Shown here piece after piece: positions 1-9,800 of a DNA stretch of 64,000 nucleotides. The stretch is from Opitutus sp. (GTDB lineage Bacteria > Verrucomicrobiota > Verrucomicrobiia > Opitutales > Opitutaceae), in NCBI GenBank assembly GCA_009695305.1, contig SIBG01000012.1, positions 1 through 64,000 of the forward strand. The letters run 5' to 3'. The translations under genes were made by a program, and so were the position numbers. Numbering within the stretch: position 1 is the first letter of the stretch; each line of letters opens with the position of its first letter. Below the pieces are notes generated by a model. That model was not told the DNA's origin, made no database searches, and was given only the letters and a program-made list of their open reading frames with translations.

Positions 1-40
1 GTCCTTCTGTCGCCTGAACCGGCCGACTCCGTGTCCTCCG

Positions 41-104
41 CTGGTTGGTCGCTTCCTGCGGCAAGCTCTTCGGCTCCTGTCCTCGGAAGCGACCAACCAG
101 CTAC
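41..104 (-). repeat. GTAG-type REP hairpin, 16-bp perfect arms
   Basis: Bases 41-56 and 85-100 are perfect reverse complements (16 bp) separated by 28 bases. On the minus strand the repeat is immediately preceded by GTAG (plus-strand CTAC at 101-104), the tetranucleotide typical of REP elements recognised by RAYT transposases. It lies outside any gene. A simple terminator is less likely because no T-run follows either arm. Confidence 0.6.
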
Positions 105-396
105 CCGTCAACGCGGATGTCTATGTCCACTAAATCGAGGCAATCTCACTCCGTGTCGGTTTATCCGCATTTGTTCTGCCCGGATTTATCCGTGCGATCG
201 GTGGTCACAAATTCCACGCGCATTCCTCTGGACCGCGACGGGGGCACTGGCGCATCGGAACGGATACCGCGGAGGACTCCCACCGGGCCGAGAAGACTGA
301 TGGCAGGGCGAACAACGGAACTCGACCCGAGCTGGGCCAGGCCTGCGAAGGAAGGCAGGCCTGAAAGTGACGCTTGACCGGGTGAATCTCCGACGG

Positions 397-440
397 GTTG
401 TCATTGCGAGGAACGCGAGAACGCGGCAGTCCCTCTGGCG
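397..440. repeat. Fragment of a dispersed repeat (TCATTGCGAGGA type)
   Basis: Starts with GTCATTGCGAGGAACGCGAG and runs to the thrC start. It resembles the TCATTC...GCG...GCGA.GA.TCC repeats elsewhere in the window (24162, 30563, 41786, 60645). Only one arm is present here, so this is probably a remnant. Confidence 0.4.
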
Positions 441-447
441 CCCTCCC

Positions 448-1617
448 ATGCACCTCACTCATCTCGCCTGCACACTCTGCGGTCAAACCCACGACGCTTT
501 CGTCCCGCAAAATGTCTCCACTTGCTGCAGCAAGCCCCTCTTCGCGCACTACGATCTCGCCGCCGCCGCGCGCACCCTGACGAAGGACGCACTCCGCACC
601 CGGGAGAAATCCCTGTGGCGCTATCGCGAAGTTCTGCCGGTGAAGAGCGAGTCTGACATCGTCACCCTCGGGGAAGGCTGGACGCCTCTCCTCCCGGCTC
701 CGCGCCTCGGCGCGAAGCACGGACTCAAAAAACTTTTCATCAAGGACGAGGCCCAAAACCCGACCGCGAGTTTCAAGGCCCGCGGCATGACCACCGCGGT
801 CTCGATGGCCAAACAGTTCGGCCTGACCAAACTCGCCGTGCCCTCCGCCGGCAACGCCGCCGGCGCCCTCGCCGCCTACGCCGCGCGCGCCGGCATGGAG
901 GCGCACATCTTCATGCCACGCGATACGCCCCGCGCCAACATCATCGAGTGCGAGCAGATGGGCGCGCACGTCACGCTCATCAACGGCCTCATCACTGACT
1001 GCGGTGCCGAGGTCGCGAAACGTAAAGCCGGCGAAGGCTGGTTCGACGTCTCCACTCTGAAGGAACCCTACCGCGCCGAGGGCAAAAAAACCCTCGGCTA
1101 TGAACTGGCCGAGCAACTCAACTGGACGCTCCCCGACACGATCCTCTATCCCACCGGAGGCGGCACCGGCCTGATCGGCATGTGGAAGGCTTTCGATGAA
1201 ATGGAAAAACTCGGCTGGATCGGCAGCGCGCGCCCGAAGATGTTCACCGTCCAGGCCACCGGCTGCCAGCCGATCGTCCGCGCATTCAAGTCTGGAGAAA
1301 AATTCGCCGCCGAACACGTCGGAGCGCAGACCAAAGCGAGCGGCCTGCGCGTCCCAAAAGCCATCGGTGATTTCATCATGCTCGACGCCTTGCGTAAATC
1401 CGGCGGTGGCGCCATTGCCGTCCGCGACGAGGAAATGATTTCGTGCACGAAGGAAGTCGGCGCCGCCGAGGGTGTGTTCACCGCTCCCGAGGGGGCCGCG
1501 TGTTACGCGGCGATGAAGCAACTCCTCGCGGCGAACGTCGTCCACTCCGAGGAAACGGTCGTCCTCTTCAACACGAGCACCGGCCTCAAATATCTCGAGT
1601 GCTACGGTAGCGAATGA
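448..1617 (+). CDS. thrC: Threonine synthase
   Basis: PLP-dependent fold-type II enzyme of 389 residues, predicted to convert O-phosphohomoserine to threonine and phosphate in the cytoplasm. The PLP lysine is Lys110 in the motif NPTASFKARG, followed by a Ser-Ala-Gly-Asn loop and a glycine-rich phosphate-binding segment (TGGGTG). An N-terminal extension carries cysteines 8, 11, 26 and 27, like the small zinc-ribbon-like segment of many threonine synthases of this subclass. The ATG at 448 is chosen because upstream in-frame codons fall in the repeat fragment. The gene overlaps the next one by 4 bases (ATGA). Related PLP enzymes such as threonine dehydratase are less likely given the cysteine-bearing N-terminus. 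Confidence 0.85.
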   Translation: MHLTHLACTLCGQTHDAFVPQNVSTCCSKPLFAHYDLAAAARTLTKDALRTREKSLWRYREVLPVKSESDIVTLGEGWTPLLPAPRLGAKHGLKKLFIKDEAQNPTASFKARGMTTAVSMAKQFGLTKLAVPSAGNAAGALAAYAARAGMEAHIFMPRDTPRANIIECEQMGAHVTLINGLITDCGAEVAKRKAGEGWFDVSTLKEPYRAEGKKTLGYELAEQLNWTLPDTILYPTGGGTGLIGMWKAFDEMEKLGWIGSARPKMFTVQATGCQPIVRAFKSGEKFAAEHVGAQTKASGLRVPKAIGDFIMLDALRKSGGGAIAVRDEEMISCTKEVGAAEGVFTAPEGAACYAAMKQLLAANVVHSEETVVLFNTSTGLKYLECYGSE

Positions 1618-2537
1618 CCAGAACCCGCCGCCTCGCGTTCGTTGCCATCGCCGCCGCGCTCGCCATCGCGGCTGGGCCATCAGCGGCGAAGCCCGACCGA
1701 GGCCTCGCGGCCCAGCACCCCGGCGATGCCGGGATCCGCCTCGATCCGGCGGTGCTATTCGCGGATGATTTTGAGTCAGGAAACTTGCAGCGATGGGACG
1801 AGCTGCGCGGTGCGCCGATCGTCGTGACCGACTCGCCTCACTCCGGCCGAGCGTGTGTGCAGATGGAAATGGTGCGCGGCCACGACACCGGCTGCGATGC
1901 GAAGAAATGGTTCATGCCCGGCGCCGACACCGTGCACGTGCGCTTCTACGTGAAATTTTCCGCCGGCTACCGCTACAGCCACCACTTCGTCTGGCTGCTG
2001 GCGAACCAGCGCCAGAACCAATGGTCGGCCTTCGGCAAGGCCGGCTCGAAGCCCAACGGTTCGGATTTTTTCAGTTCCGGCATGGAGCCGTGGTTTGACT
2101 GGGGCAAAAATCCTCCGCCCGGCGAAATCAACCTTTACACTTATTTCCCCGGAATGGAGCGCGATCCGAAAATGGAAAAATACTGGGGCAACGGCTTTTT
2201 TCCTCCCGGTCCCGGCAAGGGCAACGCCGCCAGCCCCCAGCGCGTCGTCCCCATGCTCGACCGCTGGCAATGCTGGGAATTCATGATTCAAGCGAACTCG
2301 GCGCCGAGCTTTGCCGACGGCAAGCAGGCGATGTGGCTCGACGGAAAACTCGTCGGCGAATTCACGGGCATCCTCTGGCGCAACGATCCGCAGCTCGCCG
2401 TGAACTGCCTATGGCTCGAGCACTATGGTTTCGATCCGGGCGACCCGACGAAGCGCTATTGGCCCGAGCGTCAGACAGCGTGGTTCGACGACGTCGTGGT
2501 CGCGCGAAGTTATATCGGACCGATGGCGACCAAGTAG
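1614..2537 (+). CDS. Secreted lectin-fold / polysaccharide lyase-like protein
   Basis: A 307-residue protein with a clear signal peptide (twin Arg-Thr basic start, Ala-rich hydrophobic core, cleavage likely after about residue 25). The mature part opens with ADDFESGNLQRWDE, a pattern common at the start of concanavalin-like jelly-roll domains found in polysaccharide lyases and laminin-G-like proteins. It is rich in Trp, Tyr, Phe and Gly and ends in WFDDVVVARSYIG, also typical of the last strand of this fold. No catalytic residues can be assigned. Its start overlaps the thrC stop by 4 bases, so the two are probably co-transcribed, although no functional link is evident. It could be a carbohydrate-binding protein rather than an enzyme. 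Confidence 0.6.
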   Translation: MTRTRRLAFVAIAAALAIAAGPSAAKPDRGLAAQHPGDAGIRLDPAVLFADDFESGNLQRWDELRGAPIVVTDSPHSGRACVQMEMVRGHDTGCDAKKWFMPGADTVHVRFYVKFSAGYRYSHHFVWLLANQRQNQWSAFGKAGSKPNGSDFFSSGMEPWFDWGKNPPPGEINLYTYFPGMERDPKMEKYWGNGFFPPGPGKGNAASPQRVVPMLDRWQCWEFMIQANSAPSFADGKQAMWLDGKLVGEFTGILWRNDPQLAVNCLWLEHYGFDPGDPTKRYWPERQTAWFDDVVVARSYIGPMATK

Positions 2538-2604
2538 CCGATCGCGTTTTCCCGCGTCAGAAAAGCATTCGACACCCGACCGACCGCAACGCCACCCACG
2601 CGAT

Positions 2605-3232
2605 ATGGAAAATCCTCTGCTGCGCCGTATCGCCTGTTTCGCTTTCTTCGTCGTCGCCGTTTGCGCCTCGCGCGCCGCCGACGGGCCCACGCGCCGCGTG
2701 TGGAAGGTCGACGGCGTCGCCCGCGAGGCGCTCGTCTACCGGCCGCCTTACGGATCCCGAGGGGAAGAAGCGCGGCTGGCAATCCGCCGCCGGCGCCGAG
2801 GCCGACCGCGATCTCAAGTTTTTCGACGCCATGCTCCCCAGTCTGCGTCAGGACTTTCGCGTCGACGACCACCGCATCTACTCGACCGGCCATTCCAACG
2901 GCGGTGGTTTCACCTACCTGCTCTGGGCTGAGCGGGGCGAACAGTTTGCTGCCTTCGCCCCCGCGGCCGCGATTGCGGCGCAATCGCTGCCCAAGTTGAA
3001 ACCAAAACCCGTCTGGCACCTTGCCGGGAAAAATGACCCGCTCGTCAAATTCGCGTGGCAGCGGTATACGATCGAAGCGTTGCGCCGCCTCAATCGTTGC
3101 GGCCCCGCCCAGCCCGAAGAGCCGGGATGCGCAACTTATCCGTCGAAGCTTGGCGCCCCCGTCGTCACGTTCATTCGCTATGGGTCCGATACTCCGAAGC
3201 AAGCTTCGGAGTATCGGACCCATAGCGAGTGA
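2605..3232 (+). pseudogene. Decayed PHB-depolymerase-like secreted esterase
   Basis: Begins with a good signal peptide (MENPLLRRIACFAFFVVAVC) and then VWKVDGVAREALVYRPP, the usual N-terminus of polyhydroxybutyrate-depolymerase-like esterases. Around base 2745 the frame shifts: the family continuation GRLTDPEGKKRGWQ follows in another frame and the intervening block, which would carry the first catalytic-site strands, is missing. That looks like an out-of-frame internal deletion. The rest reads well, with the nucleophile elbow STGHSNGGGF (Ser in GHSNG) and a substrate loop LAGKNDPLVK. The family C-terminus with the catalytic His is replaced by the palindrome at 3175-3228. The gene is almost certainly dead. 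Confidence 0.7.
3175..3228. repeat. Near-perfect 26-bp palindrome with 2-base spacer
   Basis: Bases 3175-3200 and 3203-3228 are perfect reverse complements, separated only by AA. Pairing continues outward with one G-T and two further pairs. It sits exactly where the esterase remnant loses homology and an unrelated domain fragment begins. No T-run follows, and its length with almost no loop is unusual for a terminator. Confidence 0.75.
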
Positions 3233-3507
3233 AAAAAATCTCCGTCGAAAAGACTCAGCTCACCGTCGCCTTTAGTGAAAATGTCACCGTCAAAGGCCAC
3301 CCGCGCCTCGCGCTGCGCCCCGGCGCCTTCGCCGATTACGCCAGCGGCAGCGGCAGCGACACCCTCGTCTTCACCGCGCCCGCTCACCCTGAGCCTCTCG
3401 AATGGGCCGCGAATGCCACCGCCACGAATCTCGATTTCAACGGCGGCGCGATCCTCGCCACCGAAGCCGCCGCCACGGTGCGGCTGGCCACCAACATCCT
3501 GCCTTGA
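3229..3507 (+). pseudogene. SwmB-like C-terminal domain fragment
   Basis: From a GTG at 3229 the frame encodes 92 residues: VEKTQLTVAFSENVTV, then GHPRLALRPGAFADYASGSG and DTLVFTAP, ending LDFNGGAILATEAAATVRLA. This pattern of beta-strand repeats is typical of SwmB-like domains at the C-termini of large secreted carbohydrate-active or adhesin-like proteins. No signal peptide or other domain precedes it, so it is probably the tail of a lost gene, either fused to or placed beside the esterase remnant by recombination at the palindrome. Confidence 0.55.
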
Positions 3508-3533
3508 CGTAAACAGTCGTCAAAACATCCGGT

Positions 3534-4640
3534 TCAACGGACTTGCAGCGTGTCGCCCTCATAGGCGAGGCCGAGCGACGGAATAACGACGGCCTTGCGG
3601 ACACCCTGTTTCCGCACCCAGCCGGCGACCCACGCGTCGTAGCCCGCCGCCTTCGCGACGGCGAGCGTCGCTTCGGCAGCCTCGGGCGTAACGAACGCGG
3701 CGAAGCCAATCCCCATGTTGAACGTCGCATACGCTTCGCGCGGGGTGATCGGGCCGGCCTCCATCAGGAACTGAAAAAGCGGGGGCGCAGGGCGGGGCGC
3801 GGTGATCTCGTAGACGAACGGCTCGTCCAGTCGCATGAGCTTGCGCCAACCATGGCCGGTGACGTGCGCCACATAGTTGAGCTTGAGGCCCGACTGCTGG
3901 CACTGACTCACAAAATCCACATAAATGACCGACGGCGCGAGCAGCGCCTCACCGTAGTTGCGCGGGTCGCCGTGGCCGATTGGCGTGCGATAGCCCTGGG
4001 GCAGTTGACCGGCGATGAGCCGGCAAAGGCTGAGGCCGTTGGTCTGCACGCCGGAACTCGCGAGAAAAATAATCGCATCGCCCTCCCGCACATCCCCGGT
4101 GATGCGGAGTTCCTTGGGCGCAATCTTGCCGATGGCCGAGCCAGCGAGCACAATGGCTGACGGCTCAATCATGCCGCGCAAGGTGGGCGTCTCGCCGCCG
4201 CCCCAGACCGCGCCCGCGATGCGGCAACCCTCGGCCCAGCCGGTGACCAGCGCCTCCATCCGCACGGCATCCGTAAACCAGTTGGAATCGCCGACCGCGG
4301 CGTGCATCGCCACGGAGATCGGCCGCGCCCCGCACGTGATGAGGTCGTTGACAATCGTCGCCACGGTATCGACCGCGATCTCGCGATAAAAACATTTCCC
4401 CGTCGTCGCGTAAACCGCATCGGCCACGAGGCTCTTCGTGCCCAGCCCCTCCTCCACGTGCGCCAGAAAATGATCCGCGGCCTCAATCAAGTAGGCGCTC
4501 TCGCCGCGCGTTGTCGCCGGTTCCGCGTAGCCATGCGCCGCGAGCTGATCCGCGGTCGCGTGCGCCGCTTTCTGACACGCGCGCTTGAACGCATCGAGCT
4601 GATCGTAACGAACGCCGGAGGATTCGTAGCTCAGAGACAT
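3534..4640 (-). CDS. purM: Divergent phosphoribosylformylglycinamidine cyclo-ligase (PurM-like)
   Basis: Member of the PurM/AIR-synthase ATP-grasp-like superfamily, 368 residues from the ATG at 4640. Visible motifs are GLGTKS (the nucleotide-binding GTK loop), IVNDLITCGA, the glycine-rich GGGETPTLRG and ASSGVQTNGLSLCRLIA, which align with GTDGVGTK, VNDLVVQGAEP, GGETAEMPG and SSGVHSNGYSLVR of canonical PurM. It is predicted to close the imidazole ring (FGAM to AIR). It lies directly downstream of purF on the same strand, supporting the purine role. Open reading continues upstream to about 4748 and ATG 4721 is possible, but the extra residues look non-coding. The sequence is divergent, so a PurM paralogue cannot be excluded. 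Confidence 0.75.
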   Translation of the reverse strand: MSLSYESSGVRYDQLDAFKRACQKAAHATADQLAAHGYAEPATTRGESAYLIEAADHFLAHVEEGLGTKSLVADAVYATTGKCFYREIAVDTVATIVNDLITCGARPISVAMHAAVGDSNWFTDAVRMEALVTGWAEGCRIAGAVWGGGETPTLRGMIEPSAIVLAGSAIGKIAPKELRITGDVREGDAIIFLASSGVQTNGLSLCRLIAGQLPQGYRTPIGHGDPRNYGEALLAPSVIYVDFVSQCQQSGLKLNYVAHVTGHGWRKLMRLDEPFVYEITAPRPAPPLFQFLMEAGPITPREAYATFNMGIGFAAFVTPEAAEATLAVAKAAGYDAWVAGWVRKQGVRKAVVIPSLGLAYEGDTLQVR

Positions 4641-4744
4641 GGCCAACGGGCGATCCGCGCTGGCCCATTTCGGAGCAAAGCCGGGATGTGAGTTTTCGGT
4701 TGCAGGATCAACATTCGGCATTGGGCCATCGTCCTTCGGCAATT

Positions 4745-6652
4745 TCAATAGCTTCGCCCCTCATTTTTCTCGTAATAGTTCACGAACGCCTGATTCACCA
4801 CGCGGTAGCCGCCGGGCGTGGGATATTTTCCCGTGAAATACCAATCCCCGGTGTGGCCGGGCACGGCGGCGTGAAGGCTTTCGATCTTCTGGAAAATAAT
4901 TTCGATCTCGCCCTTCCATTCGATGCCCTTGGGCCGCACGCGCTCGACGATCTTCGCGGAAATCTCCTCGGGCGTAAACGGCTCGTAGATTTTCCGGACG
5001 TGGTTGACCGGACCGCCCCGCGCAACTTCTTCGCAGCACAGTCGGAAAACCTCCTCGAGCAATTCGCCGCGGCCGCTCTCCAGCAGCAAATTCGCCGCCG
5101 CATCGAACGCGATGAACTTACCCAGCTCCGACATGTCGATGCCGTAGCAGTCGGGATAGCGGATTTGGGGCGCCGTCGAGACAATGATGATTTTTTTCGG
5201 ATTCAACCGCGCGAGGATGCGCAGGATGGATTTGCGCAACGTGGTGCCGCGCACGATCGAGTCGTCTACGCACACGAGGTTGTCGCCGGGCTTCACCACC
5301 CCGTAGGTGATGTCGTAGACGTGGCTCACGAGCTGATTGCGGAGGTTTTCCTGTCCAATGAACGTGCGGAGCTTGATGTCCTTGCTCACGACTTTTTCGC
5401 CCCGCGGCCAGTTGCGGAGAATCAGGTCGTCGAGCAGCGCCTCCGTGAGCTGACCCTTGGCGCTGGCCTGAAGAATCGCCGCCTTAACCTCGTCGCGCCG
5501 GCGCGTGCGGAGCGTGGACATCAGGCCGTAGTAGGCGACCTCGGCGGTGTTGGGAATAAAACTGAAAACCGTGTTCGCCCAGTCGTGGCCGATGGACTTG
5601 ATCACCTGATCCGCGAGCCCGCCGCCGAGCGCCTGGCGCTCCCGGTAGATCTCAACATCGTTGCCGCGCGAAAAATAGATCCGCTCAAATGAGCACGAGG
5701 TGCGCGGCAGTGGCGCGGTAAAAGCCTGCGACGCCAGGGTGCCGTGGCGCTTGATCACGACGACGTGGCCGGGCTCGACCTCCTGCACGTCCTCGACCGC
5801 GAGATCGAACACCGTCATGAGCGGCGCCCGCTCGGAGGCAAACGCGATGACTTCGTCGTTCTGGAAATAAAACGCGGGCCGGATGCCCGACGGATCGCGT
5901 GCGACAAAAGCGTCGCCGTTGCCAATCATGCCGCAAAGCACGTAGCCCCCGTCCCATTTCTGCGCGGCCCGCGTGATTACGCGCGTGACGTTGAGGTCCT
6001 CACTGATCCGTTGCGAGAGCTCGGCGCCCGCGAGGTCACGTTTGCGGAGAAAGCGGTAGATGTCCTCGTGCTCCTCATCGAGGAAGAAGCCGATCTTCTC
6101 GAGAATCGCCTGCGTGTCCGTCGCGTAGATCGGGTGCTGGCCCATCGCCGTGAGCGACTCGTTCAGCTCGGCGGTGTTGGTCAGGTTGAAGTTCCCGCAG
6201 AGGGCGAGATTGCGCGTCGGCCACGGGCTCCGGCGGAAATACGGATGGCACGAGCTGATATTGTAGCCACCGCTGGTGCCGTAGCGCAAATGACCCATGA
6301 GCAGCTCGCCCCCGAAATCGAAATGCCGCTTCACCGTGTCGGCGAATTCGGGATGCACCAGACCCGCATCGACCTTCTCGTTGTATTGCGCGAGCAGGGT
6401 CTTGAAAATCTTGTCGAGCGGATTTGATTTCACCGAACGCTCCCGGGTCATGAAAGACTCGCCCGGGGCCGGGTCGATCTTCACGCACGCCACGCCCGCG
6501 CCATCCTGACCGCGGTTGTGCTGCTTCTCCATCAGCAGAAAAAGTTTGGTGAAGCCCCACAGTGGCGTGCCGTATTTTTCCTGATAGTAGGAAAGCGGCT
6601 TCAGCAGTCGCACGAACGCGATGCCACATTCGTGATTGATCCGGTCGCTCAT
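4745..6652 (-). CDS. purF: Amidophosphoribosyltransferase
   Basis: First committed enzyme of purine synthesis: PRPP plus glutamine to phosphoribosylamine. The N-terminal Ntn-type glutaminase starts MSDRINHECGIAF. The nucleophile would be Cys9, exposed by removal of an eight-residue leader. RGQDGAG and GHLRYGTSG are glutaminase signatures. The C-terminal phosphoribosyltransferase domain has the PRPP loop VCVDDSIVRGTT at roughly residues 455-466. At 635 residues it is longer than the usual 480-510, with extra sequence in both halves. The start ATG is at 6652. The purL gene diverges on the other strand across about 200 bases that presumably hold both promoters. Confidence 0.92.
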   Translation of the reverse strand: MSDRINHECGIAFVRLLKPLSYYQEKYGTPLWGFTKLFLLMEKQHNRGQDGAGVACVKIDPAPGESFMTRERSVKSNPLDKIFKTLLAQYNEKVDAGLVHPEFADTVKRHFDFGGELLMGHLRYGTSGGYNISSCHPYFRRSPWPTRNLALCGNFNLTNTAELNESLTAMGQHPIYATDTQAILEKIGFFLDEEHEDIYRFLRKRDLAGAELSQRISEDLNVTRVITRAAQKWDGGYVLCGMIGNGDAFVARDPSGIRPAFYFQNDEVIAFASERAPLMTVFDLAVEDVQEVEPGHVVVIKRHGTLASQAFTAPLPRTSCSFERIYFSRGNDVEIYRERQALGGGLADQVIKSIGHDWANTVFSFIPNTAEVAYYGLMSTLRTRRRDEVKAAILQASAKGQLTEALLDDLILRNWPRGEKVVSKDIKLRTFIGQENLRNQLVSHVYDITYGVVKPGDNLVCVDDSIVRGTTLRKSILRILARLNPKKIIIVSTAPQIRYPDCYGIDMSELGKFIAFDAAANLLLESGRGELLEEVFRLCCEEVARGGPVNHVRKIYEPFTPEEISAKIVERVRPKGIEWKGEIEIIFQKIESLHAAVPGHTGDWYFTGKYPTPGGYRVVNQAFVNYYEKNEGRSY

Positions 6653-6850
6653 GCGTCCAGTCCTCCGGGGAGGTCGTGGGGTGGCGTTGGCTTGGGTTGG
6701 ATCGTCACAAGGGAAGGAAACCGCTCATCTCGAAGAGCCGCTGCGAATGGTCAACGGCTTTCTCCGGGCGGTGCGTCTTAAGCAAGCGGCGAATCGCTTT
6801 CGCGCCCCTTGACCGCATCCCGGATGTTCAGAAACATTCCGCTCCCGACC

Positions 6851-9800
6851 ATGTTGCTCCTGCGCGGCTCACCTGCCCTCTCTCCCTTCCGGCTCCAAAA
6901 ACTTCTCGACGGCCTCATCGCTTCCGGCCTTCCCGCCCGGGCCGTCAGCGCGGAATTCGTCCATGTGGTTGACTTGGTCAACCACCCTGAGCCGGCCGAA
7001 CGGATCAACCGAGATCGTGACCTGTCGCCCGGCGAGAGCCGCGTCCTTCGGCAACTCCTCACTTACGGCCCCAGCCGCGCCGCCGCCACGGTCACGGGGC
7101 TCGTCCAAATCGTCGCACCACGCCCCGGCACGATTTCGCCGTGGTCGTCGAAGGCCACCGACATCGCCCACCTCTGCGGCCTCGCGGCCGTGCAGCGCGT
7201 TGAGCGCGTCATCGCCTACACCATCGACCTCGGCGAGACCGTAATTCCCTTCCCCCTCACAAAACTCAGCTCCGCGCAGCTCTCCACTTTGCGGGCCAGG
7301 CTTCACGACCGGATGACGCAAGTCGTCTTTGGTGACCTGGCCGCCTGCGAACGGCTCTTCCGCCACGAAACGCCCCGCCCGATGAACCGCGTGCCGATCC
7401 TCGCGGCCGGCCGCGCCGCGCTCGTCGCCGCCAACCAGTCCCTCGGCCTCGCGCTCGCCGAGGATGAAATCGACTACCTCCTGAAAAATTTCCAGGCGCT
7501 CGGCCGCGATCCAAACGACATCGAGCTGATGATGTTCGCGCAGGCCAATTCCGAACATTGCCGCCACAAGATCTTCAACGCCACTTGGGAGATCGACGGC
7601 GCCAAGCGCGAGCACTCGCTGTTCCAGATGATCAAGCACACCTATACGCTGCACAGCGAAGGCATCCTCTCCGCCTACAAGGACAACGCCGCCGTCCTCG
7701 CCGGCACCCGCGGCGGCCGCTTCTACGTCGATCCCCGCACCAATGAATACGCCGCGCACGACGAGGATATCCACCTCCTCTGTAAAGTGGAGACCCACAA
7801 CCACCCCACCGCCATCTCGCCGTTCCCCGGCGCGGCCACCGGCTCCGGCGGCGAGATTCGCGACGAGGGCGCCACCGGTCGCGGCGCCAAGCCGAAGGCC
7901 GGCCTCACGGGTTTCACGGTCTCAAATTTGAAAATTCCCGGCGCGATCCAGCCCTGGGAGAAAGAAAACGGCAAACCCGGCCGCATCGTCTCCGCGCTCG
8001 ATATCATGATCGAGGGCCCGCTCGGCGGCGCCGCGTTCAACAACGAGTTCGGCCGCCCCAACATCAACGGCTACTTCCGCACCTTCGAAGCCGAGGTCCC
8101 GAACGCCCGCGGCACCGAGCTCCGCGGCTACCACAAGCCCATCATGCTCGCCGGCGGCCTCGGCAACATCCGCGCTGACCACGTCCAGAAAGGCGCGATC
8201 AACCCCGGCGACCAATTGATCGTTCTCGGCGGACCCGCGATGTTGATTGGCCTCGGCGGCGGCGCCGCCAGCTCCATGGGCAGCGGCTCCGGCAACGAGG
8301 ATCTCGATTTCGCCAGTGTGCAGCGCGACAACGCCGAAATGGAACGCCGCTGCCAGGAGGTCATCGACCGCTGCTGGGCCCTCGGCGACGACAACCCCAT
8401 CTCGTTTATTCACGACGTCGGCGCCGGCGGCGTTTCCAACGCCCTCCCCGAACTCGTCAACGACGCCGGCCGCGGTGGCCGCTTCAATCTCCGCGCCATC
8501 CCCAACGACGAACCCGGCCTGAGTCCGCTTGAAATCTGGTGTAACGAAGCGCAAGAGCGCTACGTCCTCGCCGTCCCCGCCGCCCGCCTCGCCGTGTTTC
8601 AAAAACTCTGCGCCCGCGAACGCTGCCCCTTCGCCGTCGTCGGCGAGGCCACCGAGAAAAAGCAACTCGTCCTCGAAGATTCCCATTTCAACAACACGCC
8701 CATCGACCTCCCGCTCGAGGTGCTGCTCGGCAAACCGCCGCGCATGCATCGGCAGGACACCACCCTCGTCCGCCCGCAAAAGCGGCTCGAACTCGGCAGC
8801 CTCACGCTCCTCGAAGCGACGAAGCGCGTCCTCTCCCACCCCACCGTTGCCGACAAAACCTTCCTCATTTCGATTGGCGACCGCACGCTCGGCGGACTCA
8901 TCTGTCGCGACCAGATGGTCGGCCCATGGCAGGTCCCGGTCGCCGACTGCGCCGTCACGGCCGCGAGTTTCGATGGCTACACCGGCGAAGCCATGGCGAT
9001 GGGTGAGCGCACGCCCGTCGCCGTCAACCACGCCGCCGCCTCCGCCCGCCTCGCCGTCGGCGAAGCTCTCACCAACCTCGCCGCCGCGCAAATCGGCGAT
9101 CTCGGCAAAGTAAATCTCTCCGCCAACTGGATGGCCGCGCCGGCCCTCCCCGGCGAGGGCGCCGACCTCTACGCCGCCGTGCAAGCCGTCGGCCTGGAAC
9201 TCTGTCCGGCCCTCGGCATTACCATCCCCGTCGGCAAGGATTCGATGAGCATGAGCACCGCGTGGAAAGACGCGGACACCGGCCAGCCGAAACGCATCAC
9301 CGCGCCCACGTCGCTCATCATCTCCGCCTTTGCGCCCGTCGCCGACATCCGCCTCTCGCTCACACCGCAGCTCCGATACGATCCGCGGAATTTGGTCACG
9401 GAGGGCACGGAGCATGACACAGAGAGCACAGAGTCAAAACCGCCGGGGTCTCTCTCTGTGACCCCGGATCGGGCCTCTGTGATCTCTGTGGCAAAAAATC
9501 CGGAGGCTTCACCCTTGGGCGAAACCGTCCTCCTCCTCATCGACCTCGGCCGCGGCCAGAACCGGCTTGGCGGCTCGATCCTCGCGCAAGTCGTCTCCCA
9601 GATGGGCGAAGCCACGCCCGACGTCGACGATCCCGTCGACCTGAAGAATTTTTGGAACGCGATCCAGCAACTCGGGCGCGAGAAAAAAATCCTCGCCTAT
9701 CACGACCGCTCGGACGGCGGCCTGCTCGCCACCGTCGTGGAGATGGCCTTCGCCGGCCACGTCGGCGTCGACCTCGAAATCCCCGCCGGCCACAACGCCT

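Larger units (their letters stand above)
1..447. other. Non-coding stretch upstream of thrC
   Basis: I see no convincing gene here; the short open frames have no recognisable protein character. The stretch holds a long perfect inverted repeat near its left end (see 41-104), a self-complementary octamer CAGGCCTG present twice (338-345 and 356-363), and just before thrC a fragment of a dispersed repeat (about 397-440). No convincing promoter or riboswitch for thrC could be identified by eye. Confidence 0.5.

Noticed and set aside
205-1680. Long open frame on the minus strand opposite thrC
   Set aside because: Its protein has no domain character, while thrC on the plus strand is unmistakable. 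Antisense open frames are common in GC-rich codons with GC at position three.
7922-9415. Large minus-strand frame opposite purL
   Set aside because: No recognisable motifs; purL is well supported over the same bases.
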